DNA of 64,000 nt from Bacillus sp. SD075 (GCF_017355165.1 NZ_JADILK010000003.1:62001-126000); one strand, 5' to 3'; positions 1 to 12,909 are shown, numbered from the stretch's first letter. Notes: generated by a model not told the origin, from the letters alone. Translations and numbers: made by a program.

Positions 1-303
1 TTCCTTGCTGAAATTGACAATGAATAAATAATCTATCTCCATCGCCCCTATGATATCCACCTTATCTTCAAGTGGAGTGATATAGCGGATATTTTCCGTT
101 TTCCTACCCAGTACTGCAGATGGATGCGGATCAAATGTCATGACTGCTGACTTAAGATTCATTTCACCGGCTTTTTGCTTGGCTGTTTGGATAACAATCT
201 GATGACCTTTATGTATTCCATCAAAAAATCCAAGCGCCATTACAAGCTCGGGAAAATCCTCCGAATTAAATTGATGAGGATGCTCTATTGCGATCACTTT
301 CAC
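1..303 (-). CDS. ribF: Bifunctional riboflavin kinase/FAD synthetase, N-terminal part (partial at window edge)
   Basis: Converts riboflavin to FMN and then FAD. Only the first 101 codons are present; the gene runs off the left edge. The visible part is the nucleotidyltransferase domain, with the GFFDGIHKGH signature near residues 25-34 and the TFDPHPS motif further on. The start is GTG at 303, chosen because a GGAG box lies 8 bases upstream; a second in-frame GTG follows two codons later. It lies 33 bp after truB, as in other Bacilli, where it closes the nusA-infB cluster (called ribC in B. subtilis). The kinase domain cannot be assessed. Confidence 0.9.
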   Translation of the reverse strand, partial: MKVIAIEHPHQFNSEDFPELVMALGFFDGIHKGHQIVIQTAKQKAGEMNLKSAVMTFDPHPSAVLGRKTENIRYITPLEDKVDIIGAMEIDYLFIVNFSKE

Positions 304-336
304 CTTTCAATCTCCTCTTTCCGGCGGTAAAACAGT

Positions 337-1257
337 CTATAATTCTTGTGCCAATACTTTTACAGGTTTAATTAATCCCTCTTTTGTCGGATGTATTTGA
401 TAGATGGCAATAGCCTTATCTGTTGGGTCGACCATCACAAAAGGCTTCCCTTTTTCAACAACAACATCCTTTGTTTGTTCCAATACCGCACCGTTAAGTA
501 CTTTCTTTGCTACTTTATCACTAATCTGAAATTTGGGCAAATGAAATAATCCCCGCTCCAAAGGCAACAGAAATTCATCCGTTTGTCCACTTTCCATGAA
601 CTCTTCCACTTCAGAAAATGTGAAACAGTCCTCCTGCTTAAAACCTGCTGATTCAATGCGAGTCAAATCAGACATATGGGCAGGAAACCCCAGTTCTTCA
701 CCCATCATGACTGCAAGCGTCCGAATGTATGTTCCTTTGCTGCATTTGACTCGAAAACGGAATGAAATGGTTTCCCCTTTAAATTCAGAACGATCATCGA
801 GAAGGGTAATATCATAGATGGTGATCTCTCTCGTCGGCCTCTCCACTTCTATCCCTGCACGGGCATATTCATATAACTTCTTTCCGTTTACCTTTACCGC
901 TGAAAACATCGGCGGCGTCTGTTCGATTTTTCCAGTCAATGATTCCAACACTTCCAGAATCCGTTCACGCTGAATAACTTGATCAATCTTTTTCTCTTCC
1001 ACTTTTTCACCGCTTGCGTCTTCAGTTGTCGTTGAAAAACCAAGGGTCACTTCCCCTTCATACGCTTTGCCGGCTTCTGTCAAATATTCGGCTATCTTAG
1101 TTGCCCTGCCAATACAAATAGGTAAGACCCCTGTTACATCAGGATCTAAAGTACCTGTGTGCCCTACTTTTTTTGTCTTTAAAATCTTTCTTAATTTAAA
1201 AACACAATCATGGGATGTCAATCCCTTGGGTTTCCATAATGGAAGAATACCGTTCAC
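337..1257 (-). CDS. truB: tRNA pseudouridine(55) synthase TruB
   Basis: Isomerises U55 of the tRNA T-loop to pseudouridine. The 306 residues match the family length. The catalytic motif GTLDP is at 35-39, making Asp38 the likely nucleophile, and the conserved KGTYIRTLA segment lies near residue 175. The start codon is GTG with AGGTGA a few bases upstream. It lies after a strong terminator that follows rbfA, so its transcription depends on read-through or on a promoter I cannot identify in the 100 bp in between. Confidence 0.95.
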   Translation of the reverse strand: MNGILPLWKPKGLTSHDCVFKLRKILKTKKVGHTGTLDPDVTGVLPICIGRATKIAEYLTEAGKAYEGEVTLGFSTTTEDASGEKVEEKKIDQVIQRERILEVLESLTGKIEQTPPMFSAVKVNGKKLYEYARAGIEVERPTREITIYDITLLDDRSEFKGETISFRFRVKCSKGTYIRTLAVMMGEELGFPAHMSDLTRIESAGFKQEDCFTFSEVEEFMESGQTDEFLLPLERGLFHLPKFQISDKVAKKVLNGAVLEQTKDVVVEKGKPFVMVDPTDKAIAIYQIHPTKEGLIKPVKVLAQEL

Positions 1258-1359
1258 GCTTTCACCTCATCATTTATAAAACACCTAAACTACTCTCATA
1301 AAGCAAAATGAATTTCAATTCCGAAAGGTGTTTTTCGTTTTTTTACATATTCTTTTTTC

Positions 1360-1412
1360 AAAAAAAAAGAGACCGACTTCAAGAAGTGCAAAGCACTTAT
1401 TGAGTCGGCCTC
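1360..1412 (-). terminator. Intrinsic terminator after rbfA
   Basis: An inverted repeat with arms 1369-1389 and 1393-1412 gives a stem of about 20 bp with a 3-base loop and one or two wobble or bulged positions. In the minus-strand transcript it is followed by about nine U residues. It begins 15 bp after the rbfA stop and separates rbfA from truB inside a cluster usually treated as one operon. Confidence 0.85.
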
Positions 1413-1426
1413 CTTTTACTGCTTGC

Positions 1427-1795
1427 TTATTCCTCGTCTTTTTCAGCCGGTTTATCCTCTGAATTGATTTGGGAAATCAACGACTCGATACGATTACCAT
1501 AATCGACCGATTCATCAAATTCAAAAAACAGTTCAGGAGTTTTACGCAGGCGGATTCGCTGCCCAATTTCTGAACGCATGAATCCTTTCGCCTTAGCTAG
1601 ACCTTGAAGGGTTTTCTCCCTTTGTTCCTGGTCACCCAAAACGGAAATATAAACTGTTGCCTGTTGTAAATCGCCTGTAACCGCGACATCAGTCACTGTA
1701 ACAAACCCGATTCTTGGATCTTTAATTTTTCGGCCGATAATTTCACTCAGCTCTTTTTTCATTTGTTCGCCAACACGATTTGAACGAAGGCTCAT
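1427..1795 (-). CDS. rbfA: 30S ribosome-binding factor RbfA
   Basis: Single KH-like domain protein that binds immature 30S subunits during late 16S rRNA processing and cold adaptation. The 122 residues fit the family. The sequence opens with the characteristic [15 protein letters not shown] helix and contains [12 protein letters not shown]. An acidic, lysine-rich tail closes it. ATG start with GAGGTGA upstream. It sits 17 bp after ylxP, in the conserved infB-ylxP-rbfA order that couples initiation factor synthesis to subunit maturation. Confidence 0.95.
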   Translation of the reverse strand: MSLRSNRVGEQMKKELSEIIGRKIKDPRIGFVTVTDVAVTGDLQQATVYISVLGDQEQREKTLQGLAKAKGFMRSEIGQRIRLRKTPELFFEFDESVDYGNRIESLISQINSEDKPAEKDEE

Positions 1796-1812
1796 AATAT
1801 CACCTCGATAGC

Positions 1813-2094
1813 CTAAAGCCAGTCTATATCTGTTATTGTTCGCTCTAGTTCCGGAAAAGAATCTAGAAATTTAAGGGCATTTTGAAGTTCCCGTTCAGTA
1901 GCCTTCCTTGAGGATGTTACAGTTACGATAGTAATTTTTGTCCGCTGCCATAAATCCTGAAAATCGGTCTCTGCTACAGAAATATTGAACTTTTGCTTAA
2001 GCCGTGTCATGACACGCTGAAGCACGGCCCTTTTTTCTTTCAAAGAATGGGTGTCATGGATGATGCATTCACATTGGACAGAGCCAACGATCAT
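1813..2094 (-). CDS. ylxP: DUF503 family protein YlxP
   Basis: Small protein of 93 residues of the DUF503 family, conserved between infB and rbfA in Firmicutes. It shows the family's [23 protein letters not shown] opening and a VTVTSS segment near the middle. Its ATG overlaps the infB stop as ATGA, implying translational coupling. Its role is poorly defined; gene order and links to RbfA in other organisms suggest ribosome assembly, which is inference here. Confidence 0.85.
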   Translation of the reverse strand: MIVGSVQCECIIHDTHSLKEKRAVLQRVMTRLKQKFNISVAETDFQDLWQRTKITIVTVTSSRKATERELQNALKFLDSFPELERTITDIDWL

Positions 2095-4247
2095 TTACGC
2101 TCGATCTCTTCCATTACATACGCTTCAATTACATCGCCTTCTTTAAGGTCGTTGTAATTTTTAATCGTAATACCGCACTCATAGTTCGTTGCCACTTCTT
2201 TTACATCATCTTTAAAACGTTTCAATGCATCAATTTCACCTTCGTAAATGACGACACCTTCACGAATTAAGCGAATTCCGCTATCACGTGTAATTTTTCC
2301 TTCTGTAACGTAAGAACCGGCAATCGTACCTACCTTGGATACTTTGAAAGTCGTACGAACTTCAGCCTGACCGATAATTTTTTCTTCGAATTCAGGGTCA
2401 AGCATCCCTTTCATTGCCGACTCGATCTCTTCGATCGCTTTATAGATGATGCGGTGAAGGCGGACATCAACATTTTCTGATTCAGCTGCACGCTTTGCAT
2501 TCACGTCAGGACGGACGTTAAATCCGATGACGATTGCATTAGAAGCTGTAGCAAGGATGATATCAGACTCTGTAATGGCACCGACGCCAATGTGTATGAT
2601 TTTCACTTTAGCGCCTTCCACTTCTATTTTATTCAGGGAGGCGGCTACTGCTTCCGCAGAACCTTGAACATCAGCTTTTAAAATGATGTTCAATTCTTTA
2701 ATTTCCCCTTCTTTCATTTGCTCGAACAATGTATCCAGGGTTACACGGGATTTTTCATTACGTTGTGAAGCAAGTTGTCTCTGTGCACGCACTTCCCCAA
2801 CTTGACGAGCTGTTTTCTCATCTTCAAAGACGATGAAACGATCACCGGCCTGTGGCACTTCGTTCAATCCAGTGATTTCAACCGGTGTTGAAGGACCTGC
2901 ATCCTTAACACGGCGTCCAAGATCGTTAACCATAGCACGAACACGTCCGAATGTATTACCGATAACAATCGGATCACCGATTTTCAACGTTCCGTTTTGA
3001 ACAAGCAAAGTGGCAACCGATCCGCGCCCTTTATCCAAACGTGCTTCGATAACCGTTCCATTCGCTTTACGAGTTGGATTCGCTTTATACTCCTCCACTT
3101 CACTGACAAGAAGTATCATTTCAAGCAAGCTATCGATACCCTCACCGTTTTTAGCTGAAATTGGTACGAAAATTGTGTCTCCGCCCCATGCTTCAGAAAC
3201 TAAACCATGTTCTGTCAATTCTTGCATGACACGATCCGGATTGGCAGCTTCTTTATCCATCTTATTGACAGCGACGATAATTGGAACTTCTGCCGCTTTA
3301 GCATGGTTGATCGCTTCAATCGTTTGAGGCATAACGCCATCATCCGCAGCGACGACTAGAATGGTGATATCGGTAACTTGTGCACCGCGGGCACGCATTG
3401 TTGTAAACGCAGCATGGCCTGGTGTATCCAGGAATGTTATTTTCTTATCATTAACTTTAACTTGATAAGCGCCGATATGCTGCGTGATTCCACCCGCTTC
3501 GCCTTCAGTAACTTTTGTATGGCGTATAGAATCAAGCAATGTCGTTTTACCATGGTCAACGTGTCCCATGATCGTCACGACAGCCGGACGTTCAATCAAA
3601 TCTTCAGAAGCGTCCTCAGTGACAAGTGATTCAAGGTCTGTTAGGTCGACACGAATCTCTTCTTCAGCCACTACACCGTATTCCGCACAAATCAATTCAA
3701 TTGCATCTTTATCCAAAGTCTGGTTGATTGTTGCCATAACACCAAGCATAAAGAGCTTTTTAATGATTTCAGAAGGTTCACGGTGAAGTTTTTTTCCAAG
3801 TTCCATAACCGTCAAAGACTCATAAAACGTAATTTTCTCTGGAAGTTCTCTTTCTTTACGTTTTGTAACAGGTGCCTGAGGCGCTTGTTGTCTTTGTTTA
3901 TTATTTTTATTCTTGTTATTGCGACCCTTGTTGAACTGACCTGTTGGTTTTTTTGTCCCTACAGGTTTAACTGGTGGTTTCTTCTTCAGTTTTTCTTTAT
4001 TGACTGTGCTCTTTTCATCCGCTTCCGCTTCGTACTTCGCGACCGTAGCGTTAGCTTTTGGTTCAGTAGCTTGGCTTTTATCTTCGTTTTTAGGTTTGAT
4101 TGAATCGTTTAATTTATTTACAGTTGAATCGTCTAATGCTGTCATATGGTTTGTTACCTCTATATTCATTTCTTTAAGTTTATTTATTACATCCTTGCTT
4201 GAAACGTTCTTCTGTTTTGCATATTCATATACACGCAATTTTGTCAT
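2091..4247 (-). CDS. infB: Translation initiation factor IF-2
   Basis: GTPase that delivers initiator tRNA to the 30S subunit and promotes 50S joining. From the chosen ATG the protein is 718 residues: an IF2N domain at 1-35, a lysine/asparagine/proline-rich linker to about 130, a second IF2N-like domain at about 138-190, then the G domain with GHVDHGKT at 228-235, DTPGH and NKMD, followed by the beta-barrel and C-terminal domains. The open frame extends 29 codons further, but GGGGGTGA just before MTKLRVYEY fixes this start. It lies 19 bp after ylxQ and overlaps ylxP. Confidence 0.97.
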   Translation of the reverse strand: MTKLRVYEYAKQKNVSSKDVINKLKEMNIEVTNHMTALDDSTVNKLNDSIKPKNEDKSQATEPKANATVAKYEAEADEKSTVNKEKLKKKPPVKPVGTKKPTGQFNKGRNNKNKNNKQRQQAPQAPVTKRKERELPEKITFYESLTVMELGKKLHREPSEIIKKLFMLGVMATINQTLDKDAIELICAEYGVVAEEEIRVDLTDLESLVTEDASEDLIERPAVVTIMGHVDHGKTTLLDSIRHTKVTEGEAGGITQHIGAYQVKVNDKKITFLDTPGHAAFTTMRARGAQVTDITILVVAADDGVMPQTIEAINHAKAAEVPIIVAVNKMDKEAANPDRVMQELTEHGLVSEAWGGDTIFVPISAKNGEGIDSLLEMILLVSEVEEYKANPTRKANGTVIEARLDKGRGSVATLLVQNGTLKIGDPIVIGNTFGRVRAMVNDLGRRVKDAGPSTPVEITGLNEVPQAGDRFIVFEDEKTARQVGEVRAQRQLASQRNEKSRVTLDTLFEQMKEGEIKELNIILKADVQGSAEAVAASLNKIEVEGAKVKIIHIGVGAITESDIILATASNAIVIGFNVRPDVNAKRAAESENVDVRLHRIIYKAIEEIESAMKGMLDPEFEEKIIGQAEVRTTFKVSKVGTIAGSYVTEGKITRDSGIRLIREGVVIYEGEIDALKRFKDDVKEVATNYECGITIKNYNDLKEGDVIEAYVMEEIERK

Positions 4248-4266
4248 ACGTTCACCCCCGTAAAAT

Positions 4267-4572
4267 TTAATCGAGCAGCGTTCGGAGTTTTTGTGCAAAA
4301 CCTTCATCCAGAACTGCGACGGCAACTCTAGCATCCTTACCTATCGCATGGCCGAGCATTGACCTGCTTTCGACTCTTTTTAAAGGAACCTGATAAAATG
4401 CGCACTTATCAGATATTTTTTTTTCAGTGTTTTTTGAAGCGTCCGCGGATAAAATAACAACTTTGGCATTACCGCTTCTAATCTCTTTAACCACTAATTC
4501 TTCACCCGAAATTAGCTTGCGTGCTCGATTGGCCAAACCTAATAGAGACATCCATTGTTGTTGTTGGGTCAT
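4267..4572 (-). CDS. ylxQ: L7Ae-family K-turn RNA-binding protein YlxQ
   Basis: Small L7Ae/L30e-type protein of 101 residues. The family signature [18 protein letters not shown] lies near the N-terminus, with [16 protein letters not shown] and the closing [11 protein letters not shown]. Members bind kink-turn RNA; the physiological target in Bacilli is uncertain. The gene lies 4 bp after rnpM and before infB. A GGAGA box about 12 bases upstream supports the ATG, which is slightly distant, so an internal start at the eighth codon is possible. Confidence 0.9.
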   Translation of the reverse strand: MTQQQQWMSLLGLANRARKLISGEELVVKEIRSGNAKVVILSADASKNTEKKISDKCAFYQVPLKRVESRSMLGHAIGKDARVAVAVLDEGFAQKLRTLLD

Positions 4573-4576
4573 GTTG

Positions 4577-4852
4577 TTAGTTTTTCTCCTTATTCACTAA
4601 TTCAAGCAATTGTTCATAAAGGGAAGAGTCGATTTGGGTACTAAGGTGATTAGCCAGCACATTTTTCTTTTTGGCCAGCTCGATAACATCCCGATCAAGA
4701 GTCAAATAAGCTCCCCTTCCCGATTTCTTTCCGGTCGGATCAAGGCTGACTTCCCCTTCTTTAGATCGAACGATGCGAATGAGTTCTTTCTTCGGCTTCA
4801 TCTCGCCTGTTGCCACACATTTACGCATCGGGATTTTTTTTCGGCTATTCAT
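4577..4852 (-). CDS. rnpM: YlxR family RNA-binding protein (RnpM)
   Basis: A 91-residue basic protein of the YlxR family (DUF448). It carries the hallmark [10 protein letters not shown] near residues 8-17 and GRGAYL in the middle. The B. subtilis homologue has been reported to bind and modulate RNase P; older annotation calls it a nucleic-acid-binding protein of the nusA operon. Start ATG with GAGGTGA upstream. It is packed tightly between nusA (16 bp) and ylxQ (4 bp). Confidence 0.9.
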   Translation of the reverse strand: MNSRKKIPMRKCVATGEMKPKKELIRIVRSKEGEVSLDPTGKKSGRGAYLTLDRDVIELAKKKNVLANHLSTQIDSSLYEQLLELVNKEKN

Positions 4853-4868
4853 CTTTTTTCACCTCGAA

Positions 4869-5999
4869 TTACTCGTTATCCTCTTCGAATTCTGCTTCCT
4901 CTTCAGTAACATAACTATCTCTGCTCAAAAGGAATTCCTGTTCTTCCACAGGATAAATACCAGCTTCGCGGGCTTCCGTTTCACTCTTGATATCAATTTT
5001 CCAGCCTGTAAGCTTGGCAGCTAAACGGGCATTTTGTCCACGCTTACCAATTGCCAGGGAAAGTTGATAATCCGGAACGATTACAGTCGTCGCCTTTTCT
5101 TCTTCTTTTACAATAACTTCAAGTACTTTGGAAGGGCTTAAAGCATTCGCAACGAAAATGACCGGATTCTCCGACCATTTAACGATATCGATCTTTTCAC
5201 CTTTCAATTCATTGACGATGGCCTGAACACGCTGTCCTTTTTGGCCTACACAGGAACCGACAGGATCTACTTCTTCGTTATCGGAGTGCACTGAGATTTT
5301 TGAACGGTCGCCTGCTTCGCGGGCAACTGACTTAATTTCCACTGTTCCATCAAAAATTTCAGGCACTTCAATTTCGAATAAACGTTTTAAAAGGCCAGGA
5401 TGTGAACGAGATACAAAAATTTGCGGGCCCTTGGAAGTCTTTTCAACTTTAGTGATGAAAACTTTAATGCGGTCATGAGGTTTATACTGTTCATTCGGCA
5501 TTTGCTCATTCACCGGGAGCAAAGCTTCAATTTTACCTAGGCTCACATAAATGAATCGGGAATCCTGACGTTGAACGATACCAGTCATGATATCCTCTTC
5601 ACGATCGATGAATTCGGCATAAATGATGCCTCGTTCCGCTTCACGCACCCTTTGAGTCACGACTTGTTTTGCTGTTTGTGCAGCAATGCGGCCGAAATCC
5701 TTAGGTGTTACTTCCATTTCGACAATATCCTCTAACTGATAGTTGGGATCAATTGCTCTTGCTTCTTCAACAGAAATTTCCAGACGCGAATCGAATACTT
5801 CGTCAACGACGTCTTTTCTGGCAAATACACGCATTGTTCCTTTACCAAGATTCAAGTCGATACGTACATTTTGTGCTTGGTTAAAGTTACGGCGATATGC
5901 CGATATAAGGGCAGATTCAATCGCATCGATCAAAACCTCCCTGGAAATTCCTTTTTCGTTTTCTAAAATATAGAGAGCATCCAATAACTCATTGCCCAT
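4869..5999 (-). CDS. nusA: Transcription termination/antitermination factor NusA
   Basis: Binds RNA polymerase and nascent RNA, stimulating pausing and intrinsic termination. The 376 residues include the N-terminal polymerase-binding domain, an S1 domain around 135-200 and two KH domains with GQKGQR and GKRGQN loops. It ends in an acidic tail and lacks the C-terminal AR repeats of enterobacterial NusA, as usual for Firmicutes. AAGGGGG before the ATG. Second gene of the rimP-nusA operon; expression is plausibly tuned by the leader hairpin in front of rimP. Confidence 0.97.
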   Translation of the reverse strand: MGNELLDALYILENEKGISREVLIDAIESALISAYRRNFNQAQNVRIDLNLGKGTMRVFARKDVVDEVFDSRLEISVEEARAIDPNYQLEDIVEMEVTPKDFGRIAAQTAKQVVTQRVREAERGIIYAEFIDREEDIMTGIVQRQDSRFIYVSLGKIEALLPVNEQMPNEQYKPHDRIKVFITKVEKTSKGPQIFVSRSHPGLLKRLFEIEVPEIFDGTVEIKSVAREAGDRSKISVHSDNEEVDPVGSCVGQKGQRVQAIVNELKGEKIDIVKWSENPVIFVANALSPSKVLEVIVKEEEKATTVIVPDYQLSLAIGKRGQNARLAAKLTGWKIDIKSETEAREAGIYPVEEQEFLLSRDSYVTEEEAEFEEDNE

Positions 6000-6042
6000 G
6001 GTGATCCCCCTTACGGATATTTAAATTAATGATTTGCTTGAC

Positions 6043-6516
6043 TTAAGAGAAGGTAATCGCCAATCTTGCTTTGGCTACCTTTTCGAATGGTATGACAATC
6101 GTTTTCTTTCTTGTCTTGATTCTGACTTCGAGTGTCACTTCTTCACCATCGAAACTGGTTAGGATACCTTCGAATTCTTTTTCATCTAAAATGGGCTCGT
6201 ATGTTTTTATGTAAACATTTTTACCGATAGCATTAAGGAAATCCTTCTCTTTTTTCAGAGGCCTTTCAGCTCCGGGTGATGAAACTTCGAGAAAATAATT
6301 TTGTGGAATCGGATCAACCTCATCAAGCTTTTCACTGAGTTTTTCACTCACATTTCCGCAATCATCAATATCTACGCCTGTTTCTTTATCAATGTACACT
6401 CGAAGGAACCAGCTTTTACCTTCCTTCACATACTCCACTTCGACTAATTCAAGCTGCAATTCTTCAAGAATTGGTAGTGCTAATTCCTCTACGACTTCCG
6501 TTACCTTTTTACTCAT
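6043..6516 (-). CDS. rimP: Ribosome maturation factor RimP
   Basis: Assists 30S subunit maturation. The 157 residues show the family's [17 protein letters not shown] strand, [11 protein letters not shown] and [14 protein letters not shown] segments, ending in the SH3-like C-terminal domain. ATG with GGAGGAAA upstream. First gene of the operon running to rbfA. It is preceded by a SigA-type promoter and a leader of about 115 nt carrying a tetraloop hairpin. Confidence 0.95.
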   Translation of the reverse strand: MSKKVTEVVEELALPILEELQLELVEVEYVKEGKSWFLRVYIDKETGVDIDDCGNVSEKLSEKLDEVDPIPQNYFLEVSSPGAERPLKKEKDFLNAIGKNVYIKTYEPILDEKEFEGILTSFDGEEVTLEVRIKTRKKTIVIPFEKVAKARLAITFS

Positions 6517-6586
6517 TTGTTTCCTCCATACGTGCGTTGTATGCGCTTGGTTTCGGATTCAAAATTAAATGGTCAATACAACACGA

Positions 6587-6608
6587 AAGAGTGGGTTTCC
6601 CCACTCTT
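6587..6608 (-). ncRNA. 5' leader hairpin of the rimP-nusA operon (possible NusA-sensitive weak terminator)
   Basis: Nine-base-pair stem (6587-6595 with 6600-6608) capped in the transcript by a GAAA tetraloop. It is followed by the interrupted U tract UUUCGUGUUG. It lies inside the predicted 5' UTR, about 70 nt before rimP. A weak terminator of this kind fits the reported autoregulation of nusA by NusA-dependent termination in B. subtilis; applying that here is inference. Confidence 0.6.
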
Positions 6609-6639
6609 GCCATTGGTTCCTCTTAGTATTTCCAATAAA

Positions 6640-6668
6640 AATATACCATAATCAAGATTTTTATGCAA
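6640..6668 (-). promoter_or_regulatory. SigA-type promoter of the rimP-nusA-infB operon
   Basis: Reading the minus strand, TTGCAT (6663-6668), a 17-base spacer and TATATT (6640-6645). The predicted start near 6633 leaves a leader of about 115 nt before rimP. It begins 42 bp after the polC stop codon. Confidence 0.75.
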
Positions 6669-6709
6669 ATACCATGTCTGTTTCTTCCTTTTTGAAATCA
6701 GTTTCTTCT

Positions 6710-9700
6710 TTAAAATAAAGATAACTGATTTTGTTCAGGCAATGACTCCAGACAGCCTTGTTTATCAAGGTATTCAAGGATGGTCTTCGAAACTTTCCCC
6801 CGTTGTTGAAGATCTTCTTTGGAGAGGAATTCACCATTTTTCCGCGCGTTAACAATATTGATCGCTGCATTCGTTCCTAGCCCAGGTATCGAATTGAAAG
6901 GCGGTATCAACGTATTTCCTTCAATCAAGAATTGATCTGCACTGGATTTGTACAAGTCCACTTTAGCGAATGCATATCCGCGTTCACACATTTCCAAAGC
7001 TAGTTCAAGAACCGTCAATGTATTCTTTTCCTTTGTGGATGCATCCAATCCCTTTACCATGATTTCTTCCATTTTTGATTTGATCGCTTGCGATCCCCGA
7101 GTCATTGCGTCGATTTCAAAGTCATCGGCACGTACTGTGAAATAGGCTGCATAATACAATAAAGGCAGATGCACTTTAAAATAAGCAATCCGGACAGCCA
7201 TCAAGACGTAAGCTGCAGCATGGGCTTTCGGGAACATGTATTTAATCTTCTTACACGAATCGATATACCATTCCGGAACCTCATTCTTCCTCATTTCCTC
7301 TTCGAATTCCTCCGAGAGCCCTTTCCCTTTACGTACAGATTCCATAATTTTAAATGCTAGGGAAGGATCGAGGCCTTGATAAATCAGATAGACCATAATA
7401 TCATCCCGACAGCCTATAACCTCACTTAGTGTACATATCCGGTTGTGGATCAGTTCCTGTGCATTGCTCAGCCATACATCCGTACCGTGAGAAAGCCCTG
7501 AGATCTGAACAAGCTCCGAAAATGTCGTAGGTTTCGTATCTTCAAGCATCTGCCGGACAAAACGAGTACCAAATTCCGGGATGCCAAGCGTACCCGTTTT
7601 ACACATGATCTGTTCTTCGGTAACACCTAAGGATTCAGTACTGCTGAATATTTTCATCACTTCAGGATCATCGGTAGGAACGGTCTTAGGATCGATGCCA
7701 CTTAAGTCTTGAAGCATCCGGATAACAGTCGGATCATCGTGTCCAAGTATATCAAGTTTCAAAATATTATCGTGAATGGAATGGAAATCAAAGTGAGTTG
7801 TTTTCCACTCGGAATTCCTGTCATCCGCTGGGAACTGAATAGGTGTGAAATCATAGATATCCATATAATCCGGAACAACGATGATTCCGCCCGGATGCTG
7901 TCCTGTCGTCCGTTTCACACCAGTACAACCGGCAACAAGGCGATCAGTCTCAGCTCCACGCATATGGATATTATTATCAGAGGAATACCCTTTAACATAT
8001 CCATAAGCCGTTTTTTCCGCGACCGTACCAATCGTTCCGGCACGATATACATATTCTTCACCGAATAAGACCTTCGTATAGTTATGGGCCTTCGGCTGAT
8101 ATTCACCGGAGAAGTTCAAGTCGATATCGGGAACCTTATCCCCTTTAAATCCAAGGAAAGTTTCAAACGGGATATCATGCCCGTCTTTTGTATACGCAAT
8201 GCCACAATCGGGACAGTCTTTATCGGGCAGGTCAAAACCGGAACCTACAGAACCGTCATTGAAGAATTCGGATTTCTTGCATTCCGGACATACATAATGC
8301 GGCGGAAGCGGATTCACCTCTGTAATTTCAGTCATGGTGGCAACGAAAGATGACCCAACCGATCCCCTTGAGCCAACCAAGTAACCATCATTCAATGATT
8401 TTTTAACAAGTTTGTGTGAAATTAAATAAATAACGGCAAAACCGTGCCCTATGATGCTTTTCAATTCTTTCTCAAGACGTGCTTCCACGATTTCCGGCAG
8501 GTTCTCTCCATAAATCTTCCTTGCCATGCCATAACTCATTTCACGCATCTCTTCTTCTGCACCTTCAATTTTAGGTGTGTATAACTCATCCTTGATTGGC
8601 TTGATTTCTTCAATCATATCAGCGATTTTATTCGTGTTGGTTACCACGACCTCCTTGGCTTTCTCAGATCCGAGGAAGGAGAATTCCCGTAGCATTTCAT
8701 CAGTTGTCCGAAAATGCACATCAGGAAGTTTATGACGATTCAGCGGATTTGCACCACCTTGTGAATTCACAAGGATTTTACGGTAAATTTTATCATTCGG
8801 ATCCAAATAATGCACATTTCCCGTGGCTACGACTGGCTTATCCAATTTTTCACCAAGCTTGACGATATTGGAGATGATCGTTTCCAATGATTTATCATCC
8901 CGTACATATTCAAGCTCAACCAAATGCTGATACACTTCCTTCGGATGGATTTCAAGATAATCGTAGAATTCGGCAATATCGACGACTTCCTCAAAACCCT
9001 TCTGCATCATCCCTTCAAACACTTCCCCTTTATCGCATCCCGATCCGACCAAAATTCCTTCACGATACTTTTTAAGTTGTGAGCGCGGTAATCGGGGCAC
9101 ACGATAGTAATAATCGATGTGTGCTATTGAAATTAATTTGAAAAGGTTTTTTAAGCCAGCCTGTGTTTGCGCGATCAACGTACAATGGGAGGGCCGGGAA
9201 CGCTGATAAGCATTTCCTTTACCCATATTGTCATTAAGTTGATCATGATGGGTAATCTCCTTTTCCATTGCATCCTTCAGCATCTTCAGCATAAGGTAAC
9301 CTGTGGCTTCTGCGTCATAGATGGCCCTATGATGCTGGGTCAAATCAATATCGAACTTTTTACATAATGTATTTAACCGGTGATTTTTAAACTCCGGATA
9401 TAAGAAACGGGCAAGTTCCAATGTATCTAGAACTGGATTGGAAGCTTTAGGATAACCCATGTTTTTATAACCTATATTCAAAAAGCCCATATCGAAGGCT
9501 GCGTTGTGGGCAACCAGAATCGCATCGCCCGCCCAGTCCTTGAACTTTTCTAGTACTTCCGAGACTTCTGGAGCATTTTCAACAAGATCATCAGTTATTC
9601 CAGTCAACTCTATCGTCGTATTGGATAGTGGGTGATGCGGATTCGCAAATGACTCGAATCGATCAATGATGTCACCGTCACGAATTTTCACTGCAGCAAA

Positions 9701-11032
9701 TTCAATGATCGTATCATAAACGGCTGACAGGCCTGTCGTCTCTACGTCAAACACAACATAGGTGGCATCTGACAAAGCGATATGCGCCTCATTATAAACA
9801 ATTGGTACACCATCATCTACAAGATTCACTTCTACGCCATAAAGGATCTTGATACCATTCTTTTTCCCGGCACTATAAGCTTCAGGGAATGATTGTGCTC
9901 CCGCATGATCTGTAATGGCCACAGCTTTATGTCCCCACTTTGCAGCCTGGGCAACAAGCGCGGAAGTAGGTGTCACTGCATCCATCTGGCTCATTGGGGT
10001 ATGCATATGCAGTTCGACACGCTTTTCCCCTTCTGGAGCCTTATCCTGCCGTCCTTGTTTAGAAATTTCATTTATATCATTTGCGATCATCACAAGGTCA
10101 CGTACGAATGTATCATTTTGGATGCTGCCTTGGGCACGTACCCACATCCCTTTTTTCACTCGGGCAAGTATGGCAGCATCTTCTTTATCACGCGAAAACA
10201 TTTTGACCAAGATCGAGCTGGTATAATCGGTGACTTTAAAAGTCAACAGGCTTCGTCCGCTGCGCAGCTCACGCACTTCTGCATCAAAAACGAAGCCTTC
10301 GATAGCAATCCTGCGCTCTTCATCGATAATCTGTTCAATTCTGCGGAAATCCGCATCTTCTTTAATCGTATAGCCAATTTTAACCGGTCCTTCGTAGACG
10401 CCGTCATCGCTGCCTTTTTCCGATTCTTTTTTCTGCATTTCCACTAGGGCAGCAAGTCCCTTTTCTGCGTCTTCCTTTTGTTTCTCTTCTAAAAACTTCT
10501 GGTAATCAGGATTCGAAACCGTTTCCTTCACTTCCGCTTCAAGAGTCAGTGGAGGAAAACCGAATGTTTGGTAGATATTCGAAATGATGCCGGAGTATTT
10601 TCGTTTCAACTGACCAGCCTCCGTATCATTACGGGCGCTTACGATAAGCTTATATCCATTCACCGCTGGCACTTGTTCATTCAGAAGTGATAACAGTGCT
10701 GGAGACATGCCTTCAAGCTCGCCAATGCAATTTTTCCAATATTCCTTCACCAATTGTTCGGTCACTTGCGGATTGGCCACATTCAAGTTGAATGTAACCT
10801 TTGCAATATGGGAAAACGTACTTGCTAGATGAGTAGCAAGTCTTGTATGAACACTGCAAGGAATTAATGCAGGTATATTAAAGGCAAAATGCCATGTTTT
10901 GGACTCCCTCTCGATTGAGAGTTTATCAATTTCGGCGCCTATGAAATAATTCACAAAGGCATCCTCAGTCAAGTCCATTTGCTGGAGCAAGAGTTGAAAT
11001 CTCTCTCTACCGCTATTTGGTTTTTGATCCAT
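6710..11032 (-). CDS. polC: DNA polymerase III alpha subunit, PolC type
   Basis: The essential replicative polymerase of low-GC Gram-positives. At 1440 residues it is full length. Domain order: N-terminal domain, OB fold, PHP domain (HMHTP near 341) interrupted by a DEDD 3'-5' exonuclease (DVETTG near 431), a zinc-binding Cys cluster CPEC...CPDC at about 915-945, the polymerase palm with DLNFSGEYQ near 973, and the C-terminal helix-hairpin-helix region. It ends in a beta-clamp-binding-type QLSLF, so the protein stops exactly at the sliding-clamp motif. ATG start with AGGGGAG upstream. It is transcribed separately from proS, behind that gene's terminator. Confidence 0.98.
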   Translation of the reverse strand: MDQKPNSGRERFQLLLQQMDLTEDAFVNYFIGAEIDKLSIERESKTWHFAFNIPALIPCSVHTRLATHLASTFSHIAKVTFNLNVANPQVTEQLVKEYWKNCIGELEGMSPALLSLLNEQVPAVNGYKLIVSARNDTEAGQLKRKYSGIISNIYQTFGFPPLTLEAEVKETVSNPDYQKFLEEKQKEDAEKGLAALVEMQKKESEKGSDDGVYEGPVKIGYTIKEDADFRRIEQIIDEERRIAIEGFVFDAEVRELRSGRSLLTFKVTDYTSSILVKMFSRDKEDAAILARVKKGMWVRAQGSIQNDTFVRDLVMIANDINEISKQGRQDKAPEGEKRVELHMHTPMSQMDAVTPTSALVAQAAKWGHKAVAITDHAGAQSFPEAYSAGKKNGIKILYGVEVNLVDDGVPIVYNEAHIALSDATYVVFDVETTGLSAVYDTIIEFAAVKIRDGDIIDRFESFANPHHPLSNTTIELTGITDDLVENAPEVSEVLEKFKDWAGDAILVAHNAAFDMGFLNIGYKNMGYPKASNPVLDTLELARFLYPEFKNHRLNTLCKKFDIDLTQHHRAIYDAEATGYLMLKMLKDAMEKEITHHDQLNDNMGKGNAYQRSRPSHCTLIAQTQAGLKNLFKLISIAHIDYYYRVPRLPRSQLKKYREGILVGSGCDKGEVFEGMMQKGFEEVVDIAEFYDYLEIHPKEVYQHLVELEYVRDDKSLETIISNIVKLGEKLDKPVVATGNVHYLDPNDKIYRKILVNSQGGANPLNRHKLPDVHFRTTDEMLREFSFLGSEKAKEVVVTNTNKIADMIEEIKPIKDELYTPKIEGAEEEMREMSYGMARKIYGENLPEIVEARLEKELKSIIGHGFAVIYLISHKLVKKSLNDGYLVGSRGSVGSSFVATMTEITEVNPLPPHYVCPECKKSEFFNDGSVGSGFDLPDKDCPDCGIAYTKDGHDIPFETFLGFKGDKVPDIDLNFSGEYQPKAHNYTKVLFGEEYVYRAGTIGTVAEKTAYGYVKGYSSDNNIHMRGAETDRLVAGCTGVKRTTGQHPGGIIVVPDYMDIYDFTPIQFPADDRNSEWKTTHFDFHSIHDNILKLDILGHDDPTVIRMLQDLSGIDPKTVPTDDPEVMKIFSSTESLGVTEEQIMCKTGTLGIPEFGTRFVRQMLEDTKPTTFSELVQISGLSHGTDVWLSNAQELIHNRICTLSEVIGCRDDIMVYLIYQGLDPSLAFKIMESVRKGKGLSEEFEEEMRKNEVPEWYIDSCKKIKYMFPKAHAAAYVLMAVRIAYFKVHLPLLYYAAYFTVRADDFEIDAMTRGSQAIKSKMEEIMVKGLDASTKEKNTLTVLELALEMCERGYAFAKVDLYKSSADQFLIEGNTLIPPFNSIPGLGTNAAINIVNARKNGEFLSKEDLQQRGKVSKTILEYLDKQGCLESLPEQNQLSLF

Positions 11033-11102
11033 TCCCTCTCTCCCCTATCTACTATCTTTTTAGATATTATTCACTATCATTTTCTTTTTGATATCAGAGG
11101 CT

Positions 11103-11111
11103 ATTATAACA
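11103..11111 (-). promoter_or_regulatory. Candidate extended -10 promoter of polC
   Basis: On the minus strand TGTTATAAT gives a perfect -10 box with an upstream TG (extended -10). No good -35 is visible. It lies about 70 bp upstream of polC and downstream of the proS terminator. Confidence 0.5.
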
Positions 11112-11144
11112 TATCATGAATGTTTCACTAGTATCCAGATCCAT

Positions 11145-11180
11145 GAAAAGGAAAGGCATCATCCAATTGAATGATGCCTG
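11145..11180 (-). terminator. Intrinsic terminator after proS
   Basis: Arms 11154-11162 and 11171-11179 form a 9-bp stem with an 8-base loop, followed in the transcript by UUCCUUUUC. It lies 17 bp after the proS stop. Confidence 0.75.
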
Positions 11181-11196
11181 ATTCCCCTATTTTATA

Positions 11197-12909
<1,713 letters not shown>

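Noticed and set aside
9893-10447. A 184-codon plus-strand frame opposite polC
   Set aside because: It lies wholly within the conserved polC coding region on the other strand, has no ribosome binding site, and its protein has no recognisable features; a shadow of polC codon usage.
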